DNA of 64,000 nt from Haplomitrium mnioides (taxonomy: Eukaryota; Marchantiophyta; Haplomitriopsida; Calobryales), in the NCBI GenBank assembly GCA_049999725.1, contig JBNGIS010033004.1:1-64000 (forward strand). The letters run 5' to 3'. The position numbers and the translations under genes were made by a program. Under the pieces are notes generated by a model that was not told the origin of the DNA, did not search any database, and saw only the letters and a program-made list of their open reading frames with translations. This document shows, piece by piece, positions 43,565-57,500 of this stretch (position 1 is the stretch's first letter; the number at the start of each line of letters is the position of its first letter).

Positions 43565-46500
43565 TGTTGGCGAAGAGTGGAACGAGGCTCTATAAAGGGA
43601 AGAGCCTCGTCCTTGAAAGGGGGGGAAGAAGAGGGGGTAGAAGAGAGGAGATGTTTAGTATAGTGGTGAAGTTCTAGAAGGTGGGTAGAGGATATGGGTA
43701 GAAGCTGCAAACAACCAAAGGAAGAAAAATGCAGAAGGCAAGCATAAAGGAAGAACTTTACAAAGCATCTTATTTAATTGTGTTTGATAAAGACAAATGA
43801 AAATGCATAAACTCAAACATTCAAGCAACCATTCAAGTAGAACTTAGCAATGCATCATGAAACTTTCAAATAGAACAGAAAATAACAACTCAACCCCAAC
43901 TATCAAATAACCATTCTTCAACATTCACTGGAACAATGAAAACTAACTACATATATTTAGAACAATGAAACTACACTTCAATTGTATGGAACACCAAATC
44001 TTACTACGCTTGCTTGGAACAATAAAAGCTGGTAGCACATAAACACTCAAACCTCGGAGCCTATCTATACTTGGAAATACATAAACTCAAACAGTCATCT
44101 ACAGCTGGAATATGCAAGGAAATATCATAGGCAGAATTCAATACTTTAATACTTCACGCATTAGTACAAAGAAATGCAGATACTTTTGTTCCCAGACTCA
44201 ACACTCCTCTTACAGCTATGGTGCAAGAAATACTCCTCTTCATGACTCAATAACATAACATATACAAGTGACTAACATACAAAGCACACACATCAACCTT
44301 GACTCGTATTCTAGATAGAACATATTTGGAAAGTGGTTCAAACATATACGAACAAGACAAATACATAACAAATACGTAAAAAATATAATACTCTATGCAT
44401 GTGATACCTCAGCCATTTTGTCTTTGTCACCTGGATGCCCAAACTTCCACCATTGAACTGACATTTGTTCACCAAGGGTACACTCTTGATTGCTCCATAG
44501 TACCATGTCAGTACCATTTATACACGTACACTTCAATGAACTACCTTCCCACATCATTTTCCACTTCACAGTCCTAGTGCCATATACTCATATTCAACCT
44601 TCCATTGTACACTCTCTCAAAACACCAATTCTATTGTTCATCACTCAACTTCATGTTTCCATTCCCATACAATGCCCATCTAATTCAACTCTGGGTGCCA
44701 CTTTACTCTATGCTAACTTCTAACTTCCTTCAAAACTTGATATAAGAACCTTGTCAAGTTTTATATAGAGTTCGCCTTGCTATAGCGACTACCTATATGT
44801 CCTCACAATGCCCATTTGTGAATCTCCTTACTTTTATTGACATGCAATTTTTAGTGACCATTGCCAGCAACAAAATCTCCCCAATCACATCTCAACTGTG
44901 GAAGAACACTCCATCGCATTGAATCATCATCGTCATGAAAATGGTTCCTAATCAAAGGGCAACATCTTCAACTACAAAAAAGATTTCCAAATCATGTTGT
45001 ATCCACACAGCACTGCATGCTCTATAAATCATCAACCCTCCAAATCTTCAAAACTCTCCTCCTCCGCATTTATCTCACACTCTCTATCCACATTTGTTCT
45101 CCCTATAAAATCTTCTATCTTCTTCCTTTGCCTATATCATAGCAGCTGTTGTGAAGTTCTCTACTCTGTCGTCAATCACTCAGTGGAAGAATACAACCAC
45201 ATTCATGTGCACGTTGCAGCTTGGATGAAGAAAACATCAACGGCTGTCTCCAAAATTACTAAGCACAATCGATTCACCCATGCAAACTCTTCTCTTCCAT
45301 TTTGTATGAATCTTCCAGGCCGCTAGATGGGCAAGGCTGCTTATTCAAATTTGTAGGAATCATAAGAGGTCAATGTTCGAATAAAGCATCCTTCAGGTCC
45401 GTAGAGGTACATCGATGTAGCTATTCAATCATGTTCTCTTGCAACTGTCAGTATTCATGCGGCAACGCACTTCTTCAAAACTAAATACTTCCATGCAGAC
45501 CCATTTGTGCTCACCTCCAAGATAGCAACGACAAGGATCCTTTCAAATATGAGAATTCATTCCTACGATGTACCAGTTGTGAAGACAACAACTAATTGTG
45601 GAGATCCCAACAAAGGCCAACCCTGGTGTGCCTAATTTATCCAAAGTCCAACCTCTCTCCATGTTTCTGCAGCTGAATTCAGCCTACAAGTTGACGATTT
45701 TCTGTAGATCGACCCTTCTTGAGCGACTTTTTATGTGAGCAATTGATTTTCCTTCCGCATAATATCCTCTACTTTCCAAGACTTTGAGCTAGAGTTCTTT
45801 TATATCTCCTCCAATTGTTGCGCGTTACTATTCATCTGCTTTTTGTCCCAACAACATGACCTTCCTCCCTCAATTTCTATAGCAAGGACCTTCTTTCACC
45901 ATACGCGGTGTTACCCTTTTGCAACCCCCTTTACGCTGGATGGTACTTCCTGAAAGGTAGCATGTGGCGCAGCCTCTTCCAAATCTCATCGGGTCTTCAC
46001 CGGTAGCGCAATCTCAAGGAGCGCTCTTCTGCATTTTGTATCGAATTTTGTGGGAAACCTTCTTGGATGCTACAGGTGCAACGATCTGATCCATGCAAGA
46101 AAATTCTTTGTTTGTGTTGGATTACATTTTCCATTTACTCTCAATTTTCTTTGTCGGTCGTCAAATGTTGCAGGTCCACTCAAGAACCACCATGCATTTT
46201 CTCCAAAAGGCTAGCATGCGCCTCACTCCCTAAGCATCAAATGTGCATGTGCTTTGTTCTCCAAACCATCCATTGGCATTGCTGGACAGATCTATCTTCC
46301 TCATCCCTTTGAATGGCTTCAATGAAAATAACCATGCACAAATCGCTTCATCTCTTCCTTGTGCTACTCAATGTGAGACATCTATTTGATCCTCCCATCC
46401 ACGAACTGCTCTACTTTGACAAGAACACATCTTGTATCCTGCTCAAACAAAGACCTGCCATGTCTACACATCGCTTGACCAAAACAAAGGTGGCAAAGAA

Positions 46501-49184
46501 TGTGCAGTCACAAAAATTCTACCTGAAATGCTTTGTAGTCAACAAACTCTCCTGCTCAACTTAAAAGAGGTTCCGTTGTTGTGTTGTGGTTCGCCAAGTG
46601 TGTGAAAGGTAACAAGAAGAAGGGAAAAACAAATCACTCTTACCATGGATAAGTTTCGAGAAAATTCAAGAAGAAGCGGCAAGGCATCTATCGAGAAGCT
46701 TCTAGAAACGCAAAAGTAGAGTTTGCTTGTACTACGTAGAAGATTCTCGAGATCCTGTAGGTAAGGGCAAGACCATCCTATTGGTTGTTTATGGATTCTT
46801 TTGGATTATGCGCTCAGATATTAGGAAGATAATAGAAAAAGCAGCGGGGAAGAAAGGGGATCATCGAGGGGAACAAGCATTGAAGGGAGAGATATCGAAG
46901 AGGAGAGTGGGGCGCTCAAGGCAAGGAAGTTCTACGGTGGAGTTGAAGGATCTTATGGGTGAAAATCTTGGAAATAGACAGAGGATTATTTATTGCTCCT
47001 AATTTTCCTCTTCCAAATCCATTCTTCATTGGGCTGCGGATAATTCCTCGAGACCACTTTCGACAGTGGATAGTGTATCACTTCGGTGATCAGTTTCTAA
47101 CTTCGGTGATGAATTCACCAATTCCTGTTTTATTGCCAACCATCACCTATGGAGAACGATGGGACCTTACCATCTACATTCTGACTTGATGTGGAGAGGT
47201 GTTTCTCAAATCGTCATCGAAGGGTGTTTCGGGTTTTTGGTAAATGTTGAATAGTTGGAGCTGCAACTAGTGGAGCGCCGCCAAATGGTCATCTAATTGA
47301 AGAGGACTCAAGTTTACCTTCTGTTTCTTTCATCTTTGTTTCCTGTCAGCATAAATAGCTTATGTTCTATGGTTCTTATATCAAAAGAAAAGTGAGTTAA
47401 CTTGAAGTTAGTAAAAACCTAAAGGAAGGGGAGGAGGCAGTTCGTTTCTCTGAAGGTTAGAGGAGTTTCCAAAGGGAGAGGAGTTCGTGCAAGGCAAGGA
47501 TCAAAAGCTCAAGAAGAGTGGCATCTCTTTGCAACAAATGTCAAGTCGTTTGGAGCTCTAGAACAATACTTATGAGCGTTTGAAGGTGAAGGGGTCAAAT
47601 TGAAGGGCACATCGTCTTTCAAGCAATAGAATCAAGTATACAAAGGATCTGAAGACAAACAGAGTATCATTGGAAAGCTGACAACAAGGGCTACAATTTG
47701 AAGACAATTTTTGATTCATTTGGAGTTGGGGTTGTTCTGTAACAGTGAGTTGAAGTTGAGTACTGATTGCAAGGTTGTTTCAAATTCACTCCTTATTCGA
47801 CTTTGAGTTGTGAATTCTTGCATCCTATCAAGAGCAAAGTATCAGTTGAGAATTTGGGAACTTGAAGATGGTTGCATGATACAATAGTGTGTGAAATTTC
47901 AAGGCTATTCTCTTTGAAGTGAAGAAGTTACTACCTAAGAAGTTTAGGGGTGTTATTTTGTTCGGTTTTTCTCAAACAACATTGAATCTTTGAGAGTAAT
48001 GATCAATTCGCTCAAGATTTTGAGCTGAAAATTTTCATACAGATTTATCTTGCACCCTGGTTTTCAGTCTGAGAGTTTAAGACCATAGCAACAAGCAAAC
48101 CATGCATTGTCCTTGACAACACTCGAACAAAGAGTTGGAGAAAACTATTTTTTTTCGGGTTTGTGATCGAACATTTATTGAATCCAGGAAAGGCATGAGA
48201 ACCTAAATCTCTGTCAAAGATATTCATTCCAAACCACTGAAACAACAGATCTTCTGCCATTTGCATAACACTCTCTACAGCCATATACCTCTCGTATTCC
48301 CAGAACAAGAAAACTGCCACGCGACATCGTAATCTGCTCGAAGGCCTAGGATCTCTAGTTTGCCTCCTCATTGACAAATGTTTGGCACTACCTTGTTATG
48401 CTCATGATATGCCATCAATCTATGTCCTTGCACGACTAATGTGCTTCTTGTTTCATGCATCAACCAGTCTCATGCTCATAGATTACGATTGTTGTGGTGC
48501 TCTATTTGACAAAACTGCTGCTCACTAATGTTGTTGCTTTATCTCGACATCATCCCATATGATCCCCGGATCTTCCTTATTTAGCAAGCCATACTTGCTC
48601 TCCCCACGCAGCTCCACAATTCTCCATCAATTCTCAAGCACCAAAAAATACAAGCGGCGGCGGCATAGGGCCAAAAATGGAGAAAGGTCGTCCTTAAATA
48701 CCCCTTTAACCCTAACTCTATTTTTGCTTTTTCCCCATTTAATCTCGTCTGTTGATGTAGATCTCATCCGTTGATTCAATGGCATTTCCTCTTGAGGCTC
48801 CATAGGTTAGGTTATATCATTAATTTAATATAAAATACTATTTCTTGTATTTCCTCTCAACTAATCACTCTTTTGACAAAATGATTTTCACACACAAACA
48901 CATACATACAGGCACACATAATGAACACACATGTACTTAGAGAGGAGCTTTCTTGTGAGCTGATGATACTGCTGAGACTTCTTGATACTTGTACTTTCAG
49001 AAACAATATAAAAATGTGATTAAAATAATATGATGAATGGTTTTCGAACTCAATTCCTCTTTCTTCGATGATGTCCATTGATGCTCGTTGTTGCCTTTCA
49101 TACTCCCATTGTCTCCATTTCCTTGTTTTCTTCCTCCTTTGTGATGTCTCCATATGTATCTAGTTCATCTCTTCGGGCCTAATA
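43565..49184 (-). repeat. Gypsy-2 3' LTR (R-B), ~3.86 kb plus nested repeat D
   Basis: Matches R-C throughout except for the insertion 46574-48332. A TATTTAAGG box (complement of 48694-48702) lies ~490 bases from the LTR start. No host gene inside; short plus-strand frames (44994-45326, 46067-46564) recur in R-C with different lengths and no domain. Confidence 0.8.
46574..48332 (+). repeat. Dispersed repeat D, copy 2, inserted in the R-B LTR
   Basis: R-C reads AAAGAGGTTCCATAATCTGC without interruption, while R-B reads AAAGAGGTTCC, then 1.76 kb, then GTAATCTGCTCG. The insert is the reverse complement of 243-1960. It contains the frame VVYGFFWIMRSDI (46727-47002). No clear target duplication or terminal repeats, so the mechanism is unknown. 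Confidence 0.75.
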
Positions 49185-49824
49185 GATCTATCTGTTCAAT
49201 CTTGAGCATCACGTGCAAAAAATGTAGCTTGGGTTCCCCTTTTGAGCTTCAAGGACGAACAGTGGCATCGTAACAAGGTACCAAACACATGAGAGGAAAA
49301 ACAAACAAATGAAAAAAACGAAGTAGGCCATACATAGATATCACATGTACCGGAAGCATGCCAGTAGTAAGATAAGAAATCACATGATTGTGCCAAGGAT
49401 GGACAACCAACTATAGATAAGAAGGTTCTGTGCTAACTTCTGTCATAAGTAAATGAGAGACTTGAGAAACACAAAGATCTGGAAAACTATCATCCAAGGA
49501 GTCTGGCTCAGGATTACGTAGAACACGTGATAATAGATCACAATTTCCATGCTTGGTTCCTAGACGTACTTGTAGTTAGAAGTTAAATTCTTGGAGAAGC
49601 AGAACCCATCGGGCTAAATAGCCAGTAAGAAAAGGTTTATTGATAATGTGCTTCAAGGAATCTTGATCTACAATGAAAGTGAATGGATAGCCTAAAAGGT
49701 AGTGTCGAAATTTTTGAGATGCATAAATCAGTCTAAGGGCTTCACGCTCAGTTACATTGTAGTTTCTTTCGGCTATACTTAATTGGCATCCAACGTAATA
49801 GATAGGATGTTCTTTTGTCTTCAA
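49185..49824 (-). pseudogene. Gypsy-2 RNase H and truncated C-terminal tail
   Basis: The frame 49576-49824 contains IYYVGCQLSIAERNYNVTER, EALRLIYASQKFRHYLLGY and FIVDQDSLKHIINKP, the Gypsy RNase H centre. A shifted frame then gives the ADLLSRV-type motif (DLLSRV near 49520-49538) and a linker ending HVISYLTTGMLP, which normally leads into the integrase zinc finger. Here the sequence instead reaches the 3' LTR. A purine-rich GCTCAAAAGGGGAACCC near 49233 may be the remains of the polypurine tract. Confidence 0.82.
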
Positions 49825-50032
49825 TTTGTTCTAATACTGCACCTGTGGCAGTAGCAGAAGCATCTACCATAACTAGAAATGAAATGGTCTAGAAAATAGA
49901 AGCAAGAAAAGGTAACTAAGCTAAAACGTCTTTTAAGGCTTGAAAAGCCTATTGACACTCTTCTGAACAAACAAAAGGAATGGTATGCCTTGTTAATTGA
50001 TACAAAAGAGTGGTTATTGTGCCATAGTTGAA

Positions 50033-50765
50033 TCAATACCTTCCGTAATATACTGATTTGCCGAGAAATTGTTGCAATTGCTTGACTATAATAGGCGGTG
50101 GAAAAGAAAGTATAATGTTTACTTTAGTTGGATCCGGATGTAGACCTTTTTCTGAAATAATATGTCCCAGAAGTACACCTGCTGGTGCTAAAAAATTACA
50201 CTGCTTAGTATTCAGTGATATGCCATAGGTCCGACAACAAATAAATGAAAGTTCTAGCTTCGTCAGATGTTGCGCTAACATGCTATAAACCGTAAAATCA
50301 TTCAAGCATATTTCAAGACACTTCTCGGGTCCTTAAAGAAGGGACTCAAATGCCGTAAGCATGATACGCTAGAATGCACTAGGTGCATTACATAAGCCAA
50401 ATACAAGTTTGTTATATGAATAACATCCCCAAGGAATGGTAACAGTGGTCAAGTGACAAGAATCATGATGGATTTTGATTTGGTTGTATCCAAAAAAAAA
50501 TCAAGAAAATGTAACATTGCTTTCCAGTCATGTTATCCAAGATAGTAGCTATGAATGGAATTGGAAAATGTTCAGGTATAGTTGCCACATTCAAGACCTT
50601 GAAATCACCACAAACTCTAACCGATCCATCTAGTTTTGGTACTACAACAATAGGTAGCACCCAATCCGTAAGTTCTACATGAGAAATGATGCCCACATGC
50701 AACATTTTTGTAATGTCTTTCTATACAAGATCTGTATATTTTGGATTCAACCTATAGGGACGTAA
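50033..50765 (-). pseudogene. Gypsy-2 reverse transcriptase
   Basis: Fingers and palm: MLHVGIISHVELTDWVLPIV, VPKLDGSVRVCGDFKVLN and HFPIPFIATILDNMTGKQ. A frame change near 50460-50500 follows. The catalytic box near 50290-50320 reads ICLNDFTVYS where Y.DDF(T/C)VY is expected, so Y and the first D are lost. Thumb: GISLNTKQCNFLAPAGVLLG then HIISEKGLHPDPTKV. Inactive. Confidence 0.88.
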
Positions 50766-51500
50766 TCATATTTGATATTGATGTATAGACGTGGGTATGC
50801 TAGTCATCTTGTTGTATTCCCAAGCAAAGACATCAATATGGTTATGGATAAGCTGTAAAAAGGCAGATTCCTGAACTTCTGTGATGCCTTTGTAAACTTT
50901 AAGACTCTTGTGTTCAGCTGGTAAGATATGTACTTCCTTGAATTTTATCTCAAGCAAATTACAAGAAATGAAAAGGTTATCAAGAATAAGAATAACCTCA
51001 TCAATGTTCGGAACCAAAAATCTGGATGTTGAATTAATTAGAGACAAATATGTGAATTGCTTTTCCAGAGACTGTGGAGTAGGAGAAGAAGTATGAGTAT
51101 ACATAAAAAGAATGACACGCTGTCCTAGAGGTCCAATAGTTAAGGTGGCATCTACAAAGTCCAATTGTGCTTGGCTTTGTTTCAGCCAAGGACGTCCAAG
51201 TAGCAAAGGATATTGGTTCTTTTACGTGATGCGTAGAACTAAATAATGAACCAAATATTCTTGGTCAGCAAAAAGGGTTGGTATATTTCTCAATACACTA
51301 AGGGGAAAAATATCGCTTCCATCCACCAAGCAAAGAACTAAAGATGTTTTCTATAAGGCGCTCATAGGATACCTGATAGTACTCATAGCATCTTCTGTCA
51401 TGATGTTGACAACGGATCTGGTGTCCAAATGTGTCGTAGGGATCATGATTCCATCAATTAGGACAACAGTTACCAACGTCCCAAGATCATACAAGGAAAT
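50766..51500 (-). pseudogene. Gypsy-2 aspartic protease and protease-RT spacer
   Basis: In 51200-51490 the translation includes IPTTHLDTRSVVNIM, aligning with the retropepsin LDTGS.vNiM active site (G changed to R). The frame 50766-51206 starts MLLGRPWLKQSQA, the conserved end of Gypsy protease, and continues as the spacer to RT (EYNKMTSIPTSIHQYQI). Confidence 0.82.
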
Positions 51501-51691
51501 CATATAAATTGGTGATGAGGTGTCCTCGTCTGTAGGATCTATAGTAACTAGAGGAGGATCAGTACTTGGAATGTGGAGAGTAGAAGAAGTAGAATCCTAT
51601 ATAGGAAGAATATGATGTGGAAGGCGTTTAGTAGGCTTGACTGTTCTTGTTTACATAAAGTGTATTGGTTGTGGTTTTGTTCTAGGGAGAG

Positions 51692-53110
51692 CTAAAGAAG
51701 ATCAAAGAGAGTTCCTTGAAGGCGCAATAACTGGCCAATAGAAATATGTGTGAGTTGTTGAGCCACATAGGAAAATATATCGTAGTGTGAGATGTTCAGC
51801 AAAGATGTAGGAAGAACCTTACACTTGCGTCTCTGGATGGGCATATCTTTCCTAGTCTTCTTTGTAATAGGTGTTATAGCTACTGGTAGAACTAGAAGAA
51901 CTAGTACAATGGAAGAAGAAGAAGAAGCATGATGCTCTGGTAAAGCAGAAAAATGAGTAGGATCCACTAATATATGTGTTGGAACTCTAAAAGGAACCTT
52001 AGTATGGACAAGAATCAGATTGAGATAGCTCGTAAAATGCAAAGTAGGTGCTTTAGCTAGTGGAGCAGCAAAAGGAGGAGCTGCCTTGTCAACTAATTCC
52101 TCATAACGTGAAGAAGTAATAGATGTGGGTAATTGCGCTCTAGATTGCAAGGTAATATTGATAGGAACCACTTTAATATGTTGGAGATTTTGAGGTGGAA
52201 GAGTAGTAGAAGTAGAAGGAAGAGAAAGAGGAAGAGCGGCAACCACTTGCATTGCACCCACTAACTGAGATTGTGTTATCGGTGCCAATGCAAGTTGTTG
52301 GGCAGGTTGGACTACCAAGGTCGAGCTCGGTTGTGCTTGATAATATGTAATGTGTGGTGGTGGAGGCGTATATGCAAAACCAAAATTCAGGTTGGATTGT
52401 TGTTGCCAATATTGCGGTTGCATATAGGTGGTAGAGTTCTGAAATTGCGGAGCCTGCTATAAATTTGATTGATTATAACCAGCTTGGTGTTGTAAGTATG
52501 AAGGCTGGTTTTGCTGTTATGACCTATAGTTTTGGCCGTGTTGTCCAAAGCGATTGTTATATGGCCTTTGATTTTGATATCCTTGATAAGGACACTGGTA
52601 TGTAGGTGGAGGTTGGTTCTGATAGTACTGTCTCGTACGAGGAAAAGAAAAGTCTTGAGATAGATGATCAGAATTCTGGCAGTTGTAACATGCTTGTCCC
52701 ATAGAAGGTCAAAAATGTGAAAAATAAGAATTTGTCGATTGTTGAGTTGTCGTTTGAGGATAACTCTGCTGATGATAAGGAGCCGGCTGTACAAGTGTAG
52801 GTGCAGGTACTTGATACGTCTGTGGAGAACCTTGATTCGTCAATGTAGATTGCTGAGCAAAACTCGAGGTTCCAGCAGCTGCTACGGGTGAAGAGATATT
52901 GGTCAAATTCACATTGGCGTTACTTTTACCTTTCAACAAAAATCTTTGCAAAAAAGGACAGCCATCCGAGGTATGGTCAAAAGACAAGCATCCATCACAC
53001 CAAGTAGTCAAAGGACAAGCTTCTAGTGGAGAATGTTGCTTATTGCACCTTGTGCACCAAACATTTGCAGGTTGTGTTTGTACATTCGGTCTAGCACTTG
53101 AATGGACCAT
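51692..53110 (-). pseudogene. Gypsy-2 gag, C-terminal region with zinc knuckles
   Basis: 53110-52709 encodes NVWCTRCNKQHSPLEACP and TWCDGCLSFDHTSDGCPF, Cys/His clusters related to CCHC knuckles. 52702-52517 encodes MGQACYNCQNSDHLSQDF, a third knuckle with its last Cys lost, followed by a Gln/Tyr/Pro-rich tail. 52423-51692 is a Pro/Ala/Gln/Ser-rich linker toward the protease. The different frames overlap, so frameshifts are present. Confidence 0.7.
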
Positions 53111-53926
53111 CTAAATTTTCAGACTTGCCAACTGATTAGCAAGAAGAGTAGATAAGTCATTATGTACTTCCGTTCGAAATTCAGCAAGCTCATCTCGGCA
53201 AGAATTTGAAGCAAATGAGGAGTCAGATGAAGTCGGCATCGAAAGATGTTGTTGTGTAGGTGCTTGTGCAACAAAGCATGTAGCTTGTGAGGTTCCAAAC
53301 CCCATAGTGCTCATGCTTACGGACTCAGTAGAAGGAGAAGAAAAAGAAAAAGAAAAAGAAGAAGAAGAAGAAGAAGAAGAAGAAGAAGAGGTAGCAACAA
53401 AGCATTCACGCCGTAAGAGCATCTTTTCATATAATGTAGCTACTTGAATTGCTCGGTCCAAGGTCTGCGGATCTTGAGGCATCACATGCTCTTGCATAGA
53501 GTGAGGCAGTCTTTTAATAAAGAACCCAGTTTGATCTTCATCCGGTGGAGGCGTTCATCTCTTGCTAACTGTGACTTTAAATCGATTGTTGTGACCTTGA
53601 ATAGATTCTTAAGCAAACATTCTTATACAAAAAAGATCATCCTACATGCGGTCAAAATGATAAGCAAGACAAAAACGATTCAAGAAGGCAATATGGAGGT
53701 CAAGCCAAGTGACAATGGTTGTTGCCTCTCAAAAATACCAATTAATGGCATCACCATCTAAAGTTGTCGAGAATTAATGTCTCAATATATCCTCAAGATC
53801 ACCCGTGGCTGTGGCTAATGCTAGGAACCTATTCAGATGTCCGTTCACATCTACTCTATCCACAACTATTTGCCCTATAAATTTCATACATGAATATTGT
53901 GACGGTACCGATTGTTGAAAAGCCAT
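53111..53926 (-). pseudogene. Gypsy-2 gag, N-terminal core
   Basis: A likely start at 53926 reads MAFQQSVPSQYSCMKFIGQI, then DVNGHLNRFLALATATGDLE. The Retrotrans_gag pattern follows across stops: LDGDAINWYF, TWLDLHIAFLNRFCLAYHFD, and GFFIKRLPHSMQEHVMPQDP. The frame 53111-53497 ends in a Ser tract encoded by a (GAA)n run on the other strand (53338-53390). Confidence 0.75.
53338..53390 (+). repeat. (GAA)n / (AAAGAA)n microsatellite
   Basis: The plus strand reads GAAGAAAAAGAAAAAGAAAA then (GAA) about eleven times, encoding the Ser-rich tract of Gypsy-2 gag on the minus strand. Confidence 0.95.
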
Positions 53927-54528
53927 GGCTGGTGTCAAATCTAAAACAGAAACAGGACAAACTAATGAAGTCCTTTTCTTACTAAGGTAAGGAGGGCGTA
54001 AGCACCTTCTAACATAACGCTCAGATCTAGAAAGAGTAGGAGAATGGGATGTGCTACAAAAACAAAAGAAAAAAGAAACTTGTAACCCACAACAACCTCT
54101 AGCCCAGTCATACACATGCAAGCATAATTGACAAAAGAAAAGATGTGACTCACTTCAGATCTAGGAAATAGAAGTACTAAACTGGATCAACAAGAAACTT
54201 TTTAGTTTGCTAAAACAAGAAAAAGAAAACTACAAAAGCTATTGGATCGAACGTAAACTAGCAATCGGCTCAATGTCCTCAAAACTAAGGGTATTTACAG
54301 GAATCCATGTGGCCAACCACCAAAGAGAATCGATTGCTTCCACCCACATATGATAAAGAAAATAGTCCAAAGTCATATCACATGCTTCGGCCATTTCGGC
54401 AAAGTCATCACATGTGTAGAAGATTCATCGAGACCCATAGTGAAAACAATATAAAGCTAATCAGAAATTACAAGATACTAATGACATGGGTAAATGCCAA
54501 TTGGCAATGGCAATGGCAATGACACCAC
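53927..54528 (-). promoter_or_regulatory. Gypsy-2 5' leader with primer binding site
   Basis: Minus strand: one base after the R-C end CCAACA comes TGGTGTCATTGCC (54516-54527), an iMet-like PBS start (TGGTRTCA) that then diverges. A CAATGG tandem (54500-54520) lies beside it. The leader to the gag ATG (53926) is ~590 bases with no supported gene. Confidence 0.55.
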
Positions 54529-57500
54529 TGTTGGTCACAAGAGGAACGAGGCTCTGTAAAGGGAAGAGCCTCGTCTTTGACAGGGGGAGAAGAGGGGGTA
54601 GAAGAGAGGAGATGTTTAGTATAGTGGTGAAGTTCTAGAAGGTGGGTAGAGGATATGGGTAGAAGCTGCAAACAACCATAGGAAGCAAAATGCAAAAGGA
54701 AAGCATAAAGGAAGAACTTGACAATGCATCTTATTTAATTGTGTTTGATAAAGACAAATGGAAATGCATAGACTCAAACATTCAAGAAACCATTCAACTA
54801 GAACTTAGCAATGCATCATGGAACTATCAAATGGAACAAAAAATAGCAGTACAACCCCAACTATCACATAACCATTCTTCAACATTCACTGGAACAATGA
54901 AAAACTAACTACATATATTTGGAACAATAAAACTACACTTCAATTGCATAGAACACTAAATCTAATTACGTTTGCTTGGAACAATAAAAACTAGTAGTTT
55001 TTAAACGCTCAAACTTTGGAGCCTATCTATACTTGGAAATACATAGACTCAAACAGTCATCTACAGTCGAAATATGCACAAAAATATCATAGGCAGAATT
55101 CAATGCTTTAATACTTCAGGTATTAGTACAAAAAAATGTATATATTTTTGTTCGCATACTCAACACTCCTCTTACAGCTATGGTGCGAGAAATACTCCTC
55201 TTTATGACTCAATAACACACCATATACAAGTTATAGCTATGGTGCAAGAAATACTTCTCTTCATGACTCAATAACACACCATACACAAGTGACTAACATA
55301 CATACCACACACATCAGCCTTGACTTGGTATTCTGGATAGAACACATTTGGAAAGTGGTTCAAACATAACGTAAAACTAGAATACTCTATGCATGTGATA
55401 CCTCAACCATTTTGCCTCTGTCACCTAGATGCCCAAACTTCCACCGTTGAACGGACATTTGTTCACCAGAGGTACACTCTTTACTGCTCCATAGTATCAG
55501 GTCATACACTTCTATGAACTACCTTCCCACATCATTTTCCACTTCACAGTCCTACTGCCATATACTCATATTCAACCTTCCATTGCACATTCCCTCAAAA
55601 CACCAATTCTATTGTTTATCACTCAACTTTGTGTTTCCATTCCCAAACGGTGCCCATCTGATTCAACTCTGGGTTCCACTTTACTCTATGCTAACACCTA
55701 ACTTCCTTCAAAACTTGATATAAGAACCCTATCAAGTTGTATATAGAGTCCGCCTTGCTATAGCAACTACCTGTATGTCCCCACAATGCCCATTTGTGAG
55801 TCTTCTTACTTTTATCGACATGCAATTTTCAGTGACCACTGTCAGTAGCAGAATCTTCCCAACCAAATCTCAACTGTGGAAGAATACTCCATCGTATGGA
55901 ATCATCATGTCATGAGAATGGTTTCTAATCAGAATGCAATATGTTCAACTACAAAAAAGATATCTAAAATATGTCGTATCCATACATCGCTTCATGCTCT
56001 CATAATCATCAACCTTCCATACCTTGAAAACTCTCCTCCTCTGCATTCATCTCTTACTCTCTATCCACATCTCATTCTCTTTATAAACTCTTCTATCTTC
56101 TTCCTTTGCCTATCGATCGTAGCAGTTGATGTGAAGTCCCCAACTCTGTTCTCAGTCACTCCGTGGAAGAATGGGACCACCTTCATGTGCGCATTGCAGC
56201 TTGGATGAAGAAAACATCGGCAGTCATCTCCAGAATTACTAAGTACAATCGGTTCACCCATGCAGACTCCTCTCTTCTATTTTGTATGACTCTCCCATGT
56301 CGCTAGATGGGCAGGACTGCTTATTCAAATTTGTAGGAATCATTAGAGGTCAACGTCTGAACAAAGCATCCTTTAGGTCCGCCAGAGGTACATTGATGTA
56401 GCTATTCAATCTTGTTCTCTTGCAACTGTCAGTATTCATGCGGCAACGCACTTCTTCAAAACTAAATACTTCCATGCAGACCCATTTGTGCTCACCTCCA
56501 AGATAGCAATGACAAGGATCCCTTCAAATATGAGAATTCATTCCAACGATGCACCAGATGTGAAGAAAACAACTAATTATGGAGATCCCAACAAAGGCCA
56601 ACCGCGGTGTGCTTGATTGATCCAAATTCCAACCTCTCTCCATGTTTGTGTAGCCAAATTTAGCCTACAGCTTGATGATTTTCTGTAGATCAACTCTTCT
56701 TCAGCGACTCTTCATGTGAGCAGTTGATTTTCCTTCCGCATGATGTCCTTTACTTTCCAAGACTTTGAGCTAGAGTTCTTTTATCTCTCCTCCAATTGTT
56801 GCTTGTTACTAGTCTTCTTCTTTTCGTCCCAATAACATGACCTTCCTCCCTCAATTTCTGTAGCAAGGACCTTCTTTCACCATATGCAGTGTCAACCTTT
56901 TTCTATTCTCAGCAATGATCATTTTTTCCCCATGTGTGGTGCCGCATAGAGATTGGAAGGGGGGTAAAATTGCATCCCCCTTTACATTGGATGGTACTTC
57001 TTGAAAGGTTGTATGTGGCGCAGCCTCTTCCAAATCTCATCAGGTATTCACCCATAGTGCAATCTCAAGGAGCGCTCTTCTGCATTCTGTATCAAATTTT
57101 GTGGGAGACCTTCTTGCATGCTACGGGTGCAACGATCTGATCAATGCAAGAAAATCCTTTGTTTGTGTTGGATTACATTTTCGATCTACTCTCAATTTTC
57201 TTCGTTGGTCGTCAAATGTTGCAAGTCCACTCAAGAACCCCCTTGAATTTTCTCCACATGGCTGGTATGCGCCTCACTCCCTGAGCATCAAATGTGCATG
57301 TGCCTTGTTCTCCAAACCATCCATTGGCATTGCTGGACAGATCTATCTTCCTCATCCCTTTGAATGGCTTTAATGAAAATCGCCATGCACAAATCGCTTC
57401 ATCTCTTCCTTGTGCTACTCAACGTGAGACATCTATTTGATCCTTCCATCCACGAACTGCTCTACTTCGACAAGAACACATCCTGCTCGAACAAAGACCA